The notes beneath the pieces are model-generated. The model was not told the DNA's origin. It saw nothing but the letters and a program-made list of their open reading frames with translations, and searched no databases. Position numbers and translations under genes: made by a program. A DNA stretch of 62,171 bases from a virus, in IMG/VR virus record IMGVR_UViG_3300031772_000034, positions 1 to 62,171 of that record. One strand, given 5' to 3'. Below are positions 7,048-14,276 of this stretch, in pieces (position 1 is the stretch's first letter; every line of letters begins with the position of its first letter).

Positions 7048-7343
7048 GTAAACTAAAGTACGGTTCGAGGGTGAAAGTCGCGCGGGTGCCATCCAAGAAA
7101 GGGGGGGTTCGGATTTACCCGTGGGAAGAGTGGATGGATCCTATCGTAGGAGTAGAGGGGCTTGTGAAGGTTTTTGTTTCCAAATTAGATTTAGTTCTTG
7201 CTCCAACTTTTAAAAATAAAGACGGGTCACCTAATTTCGGTCTTCGCAGGAAATGGTTGTTGAGCCAGGGAATCGACCCGAACAAAGAATTTACGGTTGA
7301 TCCTGATTTTGAAAATAACGGTTTTGTTATTACCCGGGATTAA
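7044..7343 (+). CDS. hypothetical protein, 99 aa
   Basis: Coupled to the preceding gene by ATGA; the start at 7044 avoids the unsupported N-terminal extension from 6987. The first 20 residues are basic. No recognised motif. Followed by about 120 bp without a gene, ending in the promoter at 7413. Confidence 0.6.
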   Translation: MSKLKYGSRVKVARVPSKKGGVRIYPWEEWMDPIVGVEGLVKVFVSKLDLVLAPTFKNKDGSPNFGLRRKWLLSQGIDPNKEFTVDPDFENNGFVITRD

Positions 7344-7412
7344 AATCTCCGTCAGTCAAGTTGCTGAAACGCGTCCCGATAAAGAAGGCAAAAAAACGTC
7401 GCGTTGCTGATC

Positions 7413-7442
7413 TTGACACAAAATGAGGTCCTGGATTATAAT
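7413..7442 (+). promoter_or_regulatory. family promoter upstream of 7464
   Basis: TTGACA 7413-7418, 18-bp spacer beginning CAAAATGAGG, TATAAT 7437-7442, then TAAAGTAAGAAAGGAGG. TTGCTGATC precedes it, as at 4184. Confidence 0.92.
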
Positions 7443-7463
7443 TAAAGTAAGAAAGGAGGTCGG

Positions 7464-7718
7464 ATGGTTAACTGGAGATTCCGTGTAAAGGTTAAGCACC
7501 TTTTAACTGATCAGGAGGACCTCGCATCGGTTCAAGATTCAATGAACAAGATCGCGGAGGTGCTCGAGAAGTCAAGATATTTCGAGGGGTTTTCTCATCT
7601 CTCACAGTTTCACCGCATTCCAGTCGGTGACGACATCATTACTCCAGTTGAATATGCGAATAAGCTCCTGGAGAAGATGTTCGACTACGCGGATTTAAAC
7701 CTGATCTGGATCGAATAA
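7464..7718 (+). CDS. conserved phage protein, 84 aa
   Basis: Opens WRFRVKVKHLLT and continues with a helical segment (QDSMNKIAEVL), resembling a small uncharacterised phage family I have seen elsewhere. Expressed from the promoter at 7413 with a minimal leader. Confidence 0.6.
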   Translation: MVNWRFRVKVKHLLTDQEDLASVQDSMNKIAEVLEKSRYFEGFSHLSQFHRIPVGDDIITPVEYANKLLEKMFDYADLNLIWIE

Positions 7719-7720
7719 GG

Positions 7721-7738
7721 AATTGTTCTCGTTAACCA
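7721..7738 (+). repeat. repeated leader element AATTGTTCTCGTTAACCA, copy 1
   Basis: This 18-base sequence recurs exactly at 11334-11351. In both places it is followed by AAGGAGGCCATA and a start codon. It contains GTTAAC. It may be a shared operator or leader; no -35/-10 pair is evident inside it. Confidence 0.5.
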
Positions 7739-7751
7739 TAAGGAGGCCATA

Positions 7752-8162
7752 ATGCCAAAAGGTCCGGGAGTATGTACATCGTATAACGAATTTAATCAAC
7801 GGTTTTTCAAGAACGTTCCCATGATGTCCGGAACGCGGTGGTTCCAGAAGAAAGGGGTTCTACAGGGGCACGATGGGATGATGGCGGAAATCGAGCTCAC
7901 CACCTACAATACCCATCTGCAGTATGAGGGCTATAAAGTCACGATTCTGGATAAAAAGAATGGCTCGAAGCTCACTGCAACTAACTTCTGGTTCGGTGAG
8001 TACCTCGACAGAACCCAGCGAGCGGATGATCGGAAAGATCACGATGAGTCTTTCAAGATTATCGACCACTGTGGGAAGGATTGGTACATCGCGACGCCCA
8101 CAGAAAAAGAGATCCGCAAAATGGCCCTGATCATCAGTGAGTATATCGGTCTTTACCTTTAA
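7752..8162 (+). CDS. hypothetical protein, 136 aa
   Basis: Unrecognised soluble protein with several aromatic residues. Its leader (7721-7750) is nearly identical to that of the DUF932-like gene at 11364, which suggests co-regulation. RBS AAGGAGG. Confidence 0.6.
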   Translation: MPKGPGVCTSYNEFNQRFFKNVPMMSGTRWFQKKGVLQGHDGMMAEIELTTYNTHLQYEGYKVTILDKKNGSKLTATNFWFGEYLDRTQRADDRKDHDESFKIIDHCGKDWYIATPTEKEIRKMALIISEYIGLYL

Positions 8163-8174
8163 CAAGGAGGCAAG

Positions 8175-8783
8175 ATGGTAATCGACAAAGTACGGAAAGC
8201 GTTTGAGGTCTTAAACGCGAAAGGCATTCTCGCAGAAGGCCCTTGCGCGTGTTGTATGAGCTGTTCGAACGCGAAGCTCGGCACGATGATGGAGAAGGAT
8301 CCGACGAAATGGGGCGCGTGCTACTGGACGGATCAGGATGAGGAGAATCGCGTTCATGGAGATGGGTTCTACATCGGTTACTTCACGGCCAGCGGTGAAA
8401 GAGCGAAGGAAGTCGGCGACGCGATCGTCGCTGCCCTCAAAGAACAGGGCGTCACGGTGGAATGGGATGGCGACACCGGAACGAGGATCTACGTGGAATC
8501 GGATGAGCATCAGCCTCGCGTTCAAGAGGAGGAAGGGGACGAAGAAGCGGCCGAAGAAGGGGACGAAGAAGCGGCCGAAGTGCCGAGCGAAGATCCAAAC
8601 AAGCCCGCCTGCCAGCTTTCTGGTACAGACGGCAATGTCTTCGCGATCATCGGAAAAGTGCGCGGAGCTCTGAATAGCGCCGGCCTCCGGGACAAAGCAA
8701 AGGAGTTCCAGGATAAGGCGCTCAAAGCGGGTTCCTACGATGAAGTCCTGGCGATGTGCTGCGATTACGTTGATGTTCGCTAA
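8175..8783 (+). CDS. conserved phage protein with Cys motif and acidic linker, 202 aa
   Basis: Two parts. The N-terminal half (residues 1-115) has CACCMSC at 24-30, then GFYIGYF and TVEWDGDTGTRIYV, resembling DUF6891-type bacterial proteins. A duplicated acidic linker (GDEEAAE twice, about 120-138) follows. The C-terminal domain (NVFAIIGKVRGAL, AGSYDEVLAMCCDYVDV) matches a small module found alone in many phages. This looks like a fusion of two known small families; function unknown. Confidence 0.65.
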   Translation: MVIDKVRKAFEVLNAKGILAEGPCACCMSCSNAKLGTMMEKDPTKWGACYWTDQDEENRVHGDGFYIGYFTASGERAKEVGDAIVAALKEQGVTVEWDGDTGTRIYVESDEHQPRVQEEEGDEEAAEEGDEEAAEVPSEDPNKPACQLSGTDGNVFAIIGKVRGALNSAGLRDKAKEFQDKALKAGSYDEVLAMCCDYVDVR

Positions 8784-8797
8784 AAAGGAGGCCATGA

Positions 8798-9010
8798 ATG
8801 AAGTGCCACGTCTGTGAAGAGGAAATCGAAAGTGAATCCCCTTGTTATAGGATTCAAATCGGTGCCTTTGATGGAGAGGGGAAATTTGATGTCGAATCTT
8901 TAACTGGCTACGTTCATGAAGGATGCCTGGATCTTCCCGAAGCAGGGTTTGAGGACGAGAAAATCGATACCGAGAATCCTGAAGAGGAGGATCCTGAGGA
9001 AGGAGAATGA
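8798..9010 (+). CDS. small zinc-binding acidic protein, 70 aa
   Basis: CHVC at residues 3-6 with a later HEGC (about 50-53) suggests a two-part zinc knuckle; the C-terminal 25 residues are almost all Glu, Asp and Pro. An ATG at 8794 in another frame gives only a 7-codon ORF. Stop overlaps the next start. Confidence 0.6.
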   Translation: MKCHVCEEEIESESPCYRIQIGAFDGEGKFDVESLTGYVHEGCLDLPEAGFEDEKIDTENPEEEDPEEGE

Positions 9011-9330
9011 CTAAACTCGAGATTCTTAAAATCTGCACAATGGCAGGGAAGCATGAGTTTCCTCTTATGATTGACACCTTTACATCCCTTGTCAAACTCC
9101 TTAATCATGAGGGGTTCGACTTGAAGTTGGTCAGTTATGCATGGTATCATCAACTATCGAAGGGCAAGAGGGTCTACGTTCGAGGAGGAAACGTTGATGG
9201 ATCACATCGGATCGGAACAGTTGAGTCCGCTGTTATGCGTGGAGGAATTATCGTTGGATATAATATTCGATTCGGTACCGGAGTGATCTTCCGAAAACTG
9301 AAGCAGATCTCGAGCGTTGTTCCGGATTAG
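9007..9330 (+). CDS. hypothetical protein, 107 aa
   Basis: ATGA overlap with the preceding gene. The C-terminal 50 residues are Gly-rich and beta-like, resembling a small SH3-type barrel, but no family is recognised. Confidence 0.6.
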   Translation: MTKLEILKICTMAGKHEFPLMIDTFTSLVKLLNHEGFDLKLVSYAWYHQLSKGKRVYVRGGNVDGSHRIGTVESAVMRGGIIVGYNIRFGTGVIFRKLKQISSVVPD

Positions 9331-9333
9331 GTC

Positions 9334-9363
9334 TTGACACAAAATGAGGTAATCGATTATAAT
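9334..9363 (+). promoter_or_regulatory. family promoter upstream of 9385
   Basis: TTGACA 9334-9339, 18-bp spacer beginning CAAAATGAGG, TATAAT 9358-9363, then TTATTTAAGAAAGGAGG. Close to identical to the promoter at 10181. Confidence 0.92.
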
Positions 9364-9384
9364 TTATTTAAGAAAGGAGGCAGG

Positions 9385-9753
9385 ATGGACCAAAATATCG
9401 CTGATAAGCTTGACAGGATCTCTCGTATCCGCTATGCAGTTGGCCGAGATGAATATGGGGAGGATACCTGGAAGAAGCTGGACTGCATTAAGATGCTGGT
9501 TGAAGAGATTACGGACTCTCTCAATTACATCGTAATGCAGGTGAACAAAACCCAGGGGCTCCCTCGACAGACGATCCTGGATCTCTCGGAAGTTCGCATT
9601 TGGATCGCTGCGAATATCGATCTCATCAACTGGCTCTCGGGGCAAACCGTTGTCAGTGATCAGGTGAATGGCCTGATAAGATCCGAGGTGACCATGAGGG
9701 CGGAATCCTTAAACATGCAGGACGATCCGATCCTAATTGTGAAAAATCCGTAG
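9385..9753 (+). CDS. hypothetical protein, 122 aa
   Basis: Helical, mildly acidic protein, not recognised. Start 9385 follows AAAGGAGG; the longer frame from 9334 begins inside the promoter and is rejected. Confidence 0.65.
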   Translation: MDQNIADKLDRISRIRYAVGRDEYGEDTWKKLDCIKMLVEEITDSLNYIVMQVNKTQGLPRQTILDLSEVRIWIAANIDLINWLSGQTVVSDQVNGLIRSEVTMRAESLNMQDDPILIVKNP

Positions 9754-9764
9754 CCCAAGCCCCC

Positions 9765-9793
9765 TTGCGAAACGTTTACATTCATGTTAAAAT
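9765..9793 (+). promoter_or_regulatory. non-family sigma-70 promoter upstream of 9837
   Basis: TTGCGA 9765-9770, 17-bp spacer, TAAAAT 9788-9793. It lacks the family spacer sequence and the short leader: about 35 nt separate it from the ATG. Confidence 0.5.
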
Positions 9794-9836
9794 ACAGTCT
9801 GTTTTTCTTTTAATTTTACACGTTTAGGAGGTGAAT

Positions 9837-10184
9837 ATGTTTGGGATTGGCCAGGCTTCAAAGAAGAAAGAGAAGGAAAAAGAACTCGAGATTTTGAAAA
9901 ATCGTCGGGTGCATCATGCGCAATACTCTGCCCTTCGACGGTTTCGGAAGCGTCAAGAAAAGGAAGAAGTATGGGTGGGGCAAGTGAATCGGACTGCGAA
10001 AGCTCTTCATCGCAAGGGGGTTCCTACGAAGGTTATCGAGCGATATAAGGAGCTCGAACTCACTGAGCTCACCTGCGCTCGGGGGGTTAATGCGATTGGA
10101 AAGAACCTCCGGAAGAACTGCAAGCGGCGAAGGCTCAATCGAATTGCCCGGCTCTCTCGGAGGGTTCATCGACATGCATCTTGA
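9837..10184 (+). CDS. highly basic hypothetical protein, 115 aa
   Basis: About a third of residues are Arg or Lys, with a charged helical N-terminus (KKKEKEKELEI) and a basic C-terminus (RKNCKRRRLNRIARLSRRVHRH). Likely to contact nucleic acid or ribosomes (inference). Start 9837 follows TAGGAGGTGA. Stop TGA is the first part of the next -35 box. Confidence 0.6.
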   Translation: MFGIGQASKKKEKEKELEILKNRRVHHAQYSALRRFRKRQEKEEVWVGQVNRTAKALHRKGVPTKVIERYKELELTELTCARGVNAIGKNLRKNCKRRRLNRIARLSRRVHRHAS

Positions 10185-10210
10185 CACAAAATGAAGTAAT
10201 CGATTATAAT
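10181..10210 (+). promoter_or_regulatory. family promoter upstream of 10236
   Basis: TTGACA 10181-10186 (overlapping the stop of the preceding gene), 18-bp spacer beginning CAAAATGAAG, TATAAT 10205-10210, then TTATTTAAGAAAGGAGG. Confidence 0.92.
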
Positions 10211-10235
10211 TTATTTAAGAAAGGAGGCAAGTATT

Positions 10236-10583
10236 ATGGAACAAGAAAAAAAGGTGTCCTCAAAGAAGCCTGACGCGATCATTGGGTTTATCTTCGTGGG
10301 AATCATGCTTTTCGTCGTATTCATCGTCGGATCCTGGATGGGAAGCTCTTGGATGCCGCTTATCGGAAGGCCGTTACCTACAAAGGTCGCGGTTCTTGAG
10401 GAATGTCGGCACCTCAACGGCTTCCGACCGGACTGTACTCTGATCGAGATGCCGAATGACTACTCTTACCTTTTGAGGTGCCCGAACGAAGTTCTCCTCA
10501 TTCATGCAGATTATCTCATCGATAAGAAGATCGACGATATGCCCACCCGGCAACCTATCGGGGCGAAAAAGATTATCCAGTAG
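10236..10583 (+). CDS. single-pass membrane protein, 115 aa
   Basis: A basic N-terminus (EQEKKVSSKKPD) precedes a strong hydrophobic helix at about residues 14-36. The C-terminal 75 residues, with three cysteines, would lie outside the cytoplasm. Not recognised. It is the last gene before the terminator at 10601. Confidence 0.6.
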   Translation: MEQEKKVSSKKPDAIIGFIFVGIMLFVVFIVGSWMGSSWMPLIGRPLPTKVAVLEECRHLNGFRPDCTLIEMPNDYSYLLRCPNEVLLIHADYLIDKKIDDMPTRQPIGAKKIIQ

Positions 10584-10600
10584 GCTCGCCACCTCCTATT

Positions 10601-10648
10601 CCTCCCGGGTTGGCGGGTCTACCATCTTGGGCCCGGGGGGATTTTTTT
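10601..10648 (+). terminator. rho-independent terminator
   Basis: CCTCCCGGG (10601-10609) pairs with CCCGGGGGG (10632-10640), a 9-bp stem with one G-T pair and a 22-nt loop, followed by A and seven Ts (10642-10648). Confidence 0.75.
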
Positions 10649-10658
10649 GAAAGGGCAT

Positions 10659-10925
10659 ATGGAACCAATTGAGAGCGGTGAGAAGCACATTGAGTTAGTC
10701 GAGAATGATGAAGGACAGTTCGAATGTTCAGAATGCGGAAGTCAGTTATTCACTTTAAGGATGGAAGTACATCACGATGGCGGGATTATTCGAGAGCAGG
10801 ATGGTCGAATATTATTCCGCGCCATTGCAGGAATGGAACAAAAGTTACTCACTGTCGTTTGTTCTGGTTGTGAAACAGAGTTTAATTGTGATGAAAATAG
10901 CATCGAGGACGTTACCGAAACATAA
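10659..10925 (+). CDS. small zinc-ribbon protein, 88 aa
   Basis: CSEC (about residues 23-26) and CSGC (about 68-71) form a four-cysteine ribbon around a beta-rich core. I choose ATG 10659; a TTG at 10647 falls within the terminator T-run. The upstream GAAAGGG is a moderate RBS. Confidence 0.6.
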   Translation: MEPIESGEKHIELVENDEGQFECSECGSQLFTLRMEVHHDGGIIREQDGRILFRAIAGMEQKLLTVVCSGCETEFNCDENSIEDVTET

Positions 10926-10936
10926 GGAGGTGAAAA

Positions 10937-11314
10937 ATGGGTAAGGGAAAAGTAAGTTTTATAGTAAAGCCAATTGGGGCTTTACTCCTCACGCTTCTGA
11001 TTGTGGTTGTCGTAACGCTCGCCTTCCGTGGGCTTACGAAACCGCAGCCCGGATTTGATCAGGAAGGGCAGAAGCGATTCGTTCTTCTCGATGGAAACGG
11101 CCATGGGGATATATTAGGCGGCGTCTGTACTGGCATCGAGAGAATGTGGGGCCTCAATCAGTGGCTTTGTCGAGGAGGATTTATCGCTGGAACATGCGCC
11201 GGAGGAATTGGCGTTCCGGTATACATTTTCCTCTGGGTCTTCGTTCCTGATTGCGCGGAAGACTGTGGGAAGGTTTCGATTAATAAGAAGGAGGTGCCGA
11301 TGGGGAAGAAGTAG
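10937..11314 (+). CDS. membrane protein with PspC-like domain, 125 aa
   Basis: N-terminal membrane helix at about residues 10-30. Then GGVCTGIERMWGLNQWLCRG, about residues 61-80, and a second hydrophobic helix ending VYIFLWVFVP (about 94-103). GGVC-GI, RG-F and Y-LWVFVP are hallmarks of the PspC domain of membrane-stress and phage-shock proteins. A phage copy might dampen or mimic host envelope-stress signalling (inference). RBS AAGGAGGTGA. Confidence 0.6.
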   Translation: MGKGKVSFIVKPIGALLLTLLIVVVVTLAFRGLTKPQPGFDQEGQKRFVLLDGNGHGDILGGVCTGIERMWGLNQWLCRGGFIAGTCAGGIGVPVYIFLWVFVPDCAEDCGKVSINKKEVPMGKK

Positions 11315-11333
11315 TATTTGTTATCGCAATCGA

Positions 11334-11351
11334 AATTGTTCTCGTTAACCA
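11334..11351 (+). repeat. repeated leader element AATTGTTCTCGTTAACCA, copy 2
   Basis: Exact copy of 7721-7738, again directly before AAGGAGGCCATA and a start codon. See copy 1. Confidence 0.5.
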
Positions 11352-11363
11352 AAAGGAGGCCAT

Positions 11364-12335
11364 ATGGGCCAACAGACATGGGAAAGTATTCTTGCATCAT
11401 GCAAGACAGACGACATGGGCAAATGGGATGCAACCCTTCCTTTAGGGGATGCGCTCCTGTGTGGCGTTCACGACCACAAGCCGATCTTCAACATTCCGGT
11501 GGCAAAACATCCGACGGCTCCGAAGCCGATGGATGAACCCTTCATGATGTTCGATGAATGGGCTTTCGATCAATTCTGCCGCAGGTACTCGCTTCCGCAG
11601 CGATATCTGCGGCGTCTTCCGGATCAGCTCGTCCAGCCTCTTTACAAACACGAAATCGAGATGCATTCGCAGGACGAGGTTCTTCTGCGGTCGAAAGGAA
11701 ATACGATTCGGGCATTTCTGTCCGATTCGTATTCCGTGGTCAACAACGCTTTCCTGATCGGGGCCGTGCAGGAACTCAGCAAGTACGATCACGAAGTCCG
11801 CGGCTTCAATATGAACGAGCGCGGCTTCTGGCTGAAGCTCCTGGTGAAGGAAATGACGATCAACAAGAACGGCGAGGAATTCAAGGTCGGCATCATGTTC
11901 GGGAATTCCGAGGTCGGATGCCGGGTCGTTTCCGTGGAGCTCTTCATTTATCGGAAAGCGTGCACGAACGATCTCGTGGTGCTTTCCGAAGAGTCCATTC
12001 GGCAGCGGCATCTCTACCTGACCGAGCTTGAGATCAAATCTCGGGTCGCGGACGCTATCGGGAACTGCCTTCAAGCCGGCCCGGAAGCGATGGGAAAGTT
12101 CATCAATTCGATGGACGTGAAGATCCTGGAACCTCGCGATGTGATCAAGAAGCTCTGCGCGGACAATAAGTTCTCCCAGCTCGTGCAGGATCAGGTGGTT
12201 CTCGCGCACGAAACCGAAGGCGCGCAGAAGACTCTGTTCGGCGTCGTCAACGCGTTCACGCGCGTTGCGCAGGTGCTGGAGCCGGACGATCGCATTGAGA
12301 TGGAACGGTTCGCGGGCACGTTGCTTGCGGCGTAG
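11364..12335 (+). CDS. DUF932-like phage/plasmid protein, 323 aa
   Basis: The RAFLSDSYSVVNN segment near residue 113 and the overall length of about 320 match the DUF932 (phage/plasmid-like, TIGR03299-type) family, which is common in phages and plasmids. No enzymatic function is established. Codon use is more GC-rich than the flanking genes. RBS AAAGGAGGCC follows the repeated leader at 11334. Confidence 0.65.
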   Translation: MGQQTWESILASCKTDDMGKWDATLPLGDALLCGVHDHKPIFNIPVAKHPTAPKPMDEPFMMFDEWAFDQFCRRYSLPQRYLRRLPDQLVQPLYKHEIEMHSQDEVLLRSKGNTIRAFLSDSYSVVNNAFLIGAVQELSKYDHEVRGFNMNERGFWLKLLVKEMTINKNGEEFKVGIMFGNSEVGCRVVSVELFIYRKACTNDLVVLSEESIRQRHLYLTELEIKSRVADAIGNCLQAGPEAMGKFINSMDVKILEPRDVIKKLCADNKFSQLVQDQVVLAHETEGAQKTLFGVVNAFTRVAQVLEPDDRIEMERFAGTLLAA

Positions 12336-12344
12336 GAGACGCGA

Positions 12345-12659
12345 ATGTCTGAATATCGAAAACCATCATTACTTCGAATTGGGCGGAGTCCAGCAACAGA
12401 GAAGCTATACTCTCTAGAGGACGCGTTCCATTCGAAGTTCCGCAGCTGTGTTGAGGAATGGTGCCGCCTGATGAATATATCGGATCGAAATGATCTCTTT
12501 CGGATTGGGTATCCGCAGGGCGCGTATGACTTTCTCCATTCGATCGATCAGGCGGCCGCGCTTCTCAGTGCGCAGGCATTCCTGGAGTATTTCGGATATC
12601 AAGTTACTAAACCGAAGGAGACGGTAAATGTCGAAACCGAAAGCGGTAATCATCCTTAG
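12345..12659 (+). CDS. hypothetical protein, 104 aa
   Basis: Predicted helical; residues 25-90 form several amphipathic helices. Not recognised. Overlaps the start of queC by 32 bases, so it probably shares its transcript. Confidence 0.6.
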   Translation: MSEYRKPSLLRIGRSPATEKLYSLEDAFHSKFRSCVEEWCRLMNISDRNDLFRIGYPQGAYDFLHSIDQAAALLSAQAFLEYFGYQVTKPKETVNVETESGNHP

Positions 12660-13716
12660 TGGCGGGATGGATTCAGGGACACTTCTGGGTAAGCTTGTTT
12701 ACGAAAACCAATGTTCGGTTTACCCGATCACTTTCAATTACGGGCAACGCCATTCAAAGGAGATTGGCTGCGCGGAGGCATTATGCGACTGGTTTTCGCT
12801 CCGCCATAGGCATAAGGTTATCAACTTACCTGTGGCGGAGCTTCTTTCAAATTCCTCGTTGCTGGGGAGCGGCGACATTCCAGAGGGTAAATACGATGAT
12901 GAAGTCATGAAATCGACAGTTGTACCGAATCGTAACCCTATTATGGCTAACATTGCATTAGGGTACGCTATTAATATTGGGGCGAAAAGAATCGTTTTAG
13001 GCATTCATACAGGAGACCATCATATTTATGAGGATTGTAGAGAAACGGCGTTGGAGGCCCTAAACGATACCTCTTATATTTGGAGCAGCGATAACCGCGG
13101 ACGACTGTTGCCGTCTTATGTGAGGGCTTTTTTTGAAGCGGAAGGATGTTTTACGTCATCCCTATTTAAGCAGATTCAGTACCATCGAAAGACGAAAAAG
13201 CGGTTAGGCGTGAGCAAAGTCAAAAGGATACCTATTGTTATTATAAGCCAGAAGGATAAAACAATTTTAGAGGAAATTAAAAAGTTCTTTTATGGAAGGG
13301 GGTCGATTTATACCAACAAAAAAGGGTGTAGTGATTATAAACTTCAATGGCAAGATTGTAGGTTGATGATCGACCTAATGAACGGGATGTTTAAAACCGC
13401 TGCAAAAGAAGCGCAATTTATTTCTTGGTATCAAGAGTTCAAGGAGATGTTTGAGCGAGAGGTCGAGACGGATAATCCTGCGATAAAGGGAAAAACGTAT
13501 GAGATACAAAACATAAAGTTCATCGCCCCGTTTCTACATATGGATAAAGGCGATATCGCTTCCTATGGCGTCGCACATGGATTCCCATATCAATTCACGT
13601 GGACTTGTTATAAGGGAGGTCAAAAAGCCTGTGGGAAATGCGGCGCGTGCGTAGAGCGCCTAGAAGCATTTCAGAAAGCGAACATGAAAGATCCTCTTAT
13701 ATATATCGAGGAATAA
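12628..13716 (+). CDS. queC: QueC, 7-cyano-7-deazaguanine (preQ0) synthase, with LAGLIDADG insertion
   Basis: QueC converts 7-carboxy-7-deazaguanine to preQ0 using ATP and ammonia. The PP-loop SGGMDSGT is at residues 11-18, NYGQRH at 37-42, GDHHIYEDCR at 129-138, and the zinc cysteines at 327, 335, 338 and 341 (CYKGGQKACGKCGAC). Between about residues 149 and 290 an unrelated segment is inserted in frame; without it the protein would be about 220 residues, the usual QueC length. There is no fused amidotransferase domain, so the product should be preQ0 itself. RBS AAGGAGA; the start overlaps the previous gene. All visible catalytic and zinc motifs are intact; whether the unspliced protein folds is unknown. 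Confidence 0.9.
   Translation: MSKPKAVIILSGGMDSGTLLGKLVYENQCSVYPITFNYGQRHSKEIGCAEALCDWFSLRHRHKVINLPVAELLSNSSLLGSGDIPEGKYDDEVMKSTVVPNRNPIMANIALGYAINIGAKRIVLGIHTGDHHIYEDCRETALEALNDTSYIWSSDNRGRLLPSYVRAFFEAEGCFTSSLFKQIQYHRKTKKRLGVSKVKRIPIVIISQKDKTILEEIKKFFYGRGSIYTNKKGCSDYKLQWQDCRLMIDLMNGMFKTAAKEAQFISWYQEFKEMFEREVETDNPAIKGKTYEIQNIKFIAPFLHMDKGDIASYGVAHGFPYQFTWTCYKGGQKACGKCGACVERLEAFQKANMKDPLIYIEE
13072..13498 (+). mobile_element. LAGLIDADG homing-endonuclease domain inserted in queC
   Basis: Residues about 149-290 of the QueC frame carry YVRAFFEAEGCF (about 164-175), a LAGLIDADG motif. Then come a basic beta-hairpin, KTILEEIKKFFYGRGSIY, and WQDCRLMIDLMNGMF, all typical of a single-motif LAGLIDADG endonuclease. 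The frame is open across both junctions. I see no intein hallmarks: no Cys or Ser start block and no terminal His-Asn before Cys, Ser or Thr. At about 430 bp it is too short for a typical group I intron plus this ORF. It may be a degenerate intein, a free domain insertion, or a small intron read through in frame. Confidence 0.75.
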
Positions 13717-13720
13717 AATC

Positions 13721-13793
13721 GCCGGAGTAGCTCTAAGGGTAGAGCAGCGGTTTTGTAAACCGATGGTTGGGGGTTCAAGTCCTCTCTCCGGCT
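13721..13793 (+). tRNA. tRNA-Thr (anticodon TGT)
   Basis: 73 nt with acceptor GCCGGAG/CTCCGGC, D-stem GCTC/GAGC, anticodon loop TTTGTAA (TGT, reads ACA), and T-arm with loop TTCAAGT. CCA is not encoded. The first anticodon-stem pair is a mismatch, and the T-stem has G-U pairs. Thr(TGT) is not a queuosine tRNA, so it gives no support for a tRNA role of the que genes. Confidence 0.9.
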
Positions 13794-13818
13794 CTACATG
13801 AAGGAGGAGATCCTAAAC

Positions 13819-14115
13819 ATGTGTGAAGCAAAACATACTATCGTTCAAATTGCGGATGTATTTTGGGTCTGCCCGAATTGTGGCGCTCCTGCTCCAAGTG
13901 AGCACTCCTCAGAGATGGGCTTTATTATTGAAAGCTCCGTCGATGGATCTGATGAAGATTGCGATCTTCTTCACGAGGAAGATGAGTGTAAATGTTATAA
14001 ATGCGGTAAAGTATTTACCGGAAAGGAAGTCGCAGAATATCACATGAAGAAGATGTTCGTGGTCCCCTGTCCGCATTGTAAAGGAACTGGCGTTGTGCCA
14101 AAGAAGGAGGAATAA
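13819..14115 (+). CDS. zinc-ribbon protein with three CxxC pairs, 98 aa
   Basis: CPNC (about residues 18-21), CKCYKC (about 60-65) and CPHCKGTG (about 83-90; a DnaJ-like CxxCxGxG knuckle) suggest two or more zinc sites. Start 13819 is preferred over 13798 because AAGGAGGAG lies between them. Stop overlaps the next start. Confidence 0.6.
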   Translation: MCEAKHTIVQIADVFWVCPNCGAPAPSEHSSEMGFIIESSVDGSDEDCDLLHEEDECKCYKCGKVFTGKEVAEYHMKKMFVVPCPHCKGTGVVPKKEE

Positions 14116-14276
14116 TGGCAACATGTCAAAGATGTGGATGTACGAAACCGTGTGGATGTGATCAATATACCCCTGATCGCCAGGATACGTGCTCGCGATG
14201 TGGTTGCACGAAGCCTTGCCGCTGTGATGGATATACCAAAAGGGATCGAGAAGAAAAGGAGGAAAGAAAACGATGA
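14115..14276 (+). CDS. Cys-rich duplicated metal-binding miniprotein, 53 aa
   Basis: Two copies of a 14-residue unit, TCQRCGCTKPCGCD (3-16) and TCSRCGCTKPCRCD (26-39), give ten cysteines in 53 residues, followed by a very basic tail. It must be metal-binding or disulfide-rich; no known family is recognised. Overlaps both neighbours by TAATG and ATGA. Confidence 0.65.
   Translation: MATCQRCGCTKPCGCDQYTPDRQDTCSRCGCTKPCRCDGYTKRDREEKEERKR

Noticed and set aside
8211-9095. Minus-strand ORF of 294 aa
   Set aside because: Crosses three well-supported + strand genes with good ribosome sites; composition rich in Arg, Phe and His typical of shadows.
11442-12209. Minus-strand ORF of 255 aa opposite the DUF932-like gene
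   Set aside because: Long antisense frame caused by the GC-rich third positions of the real gene; no start region and no family features.
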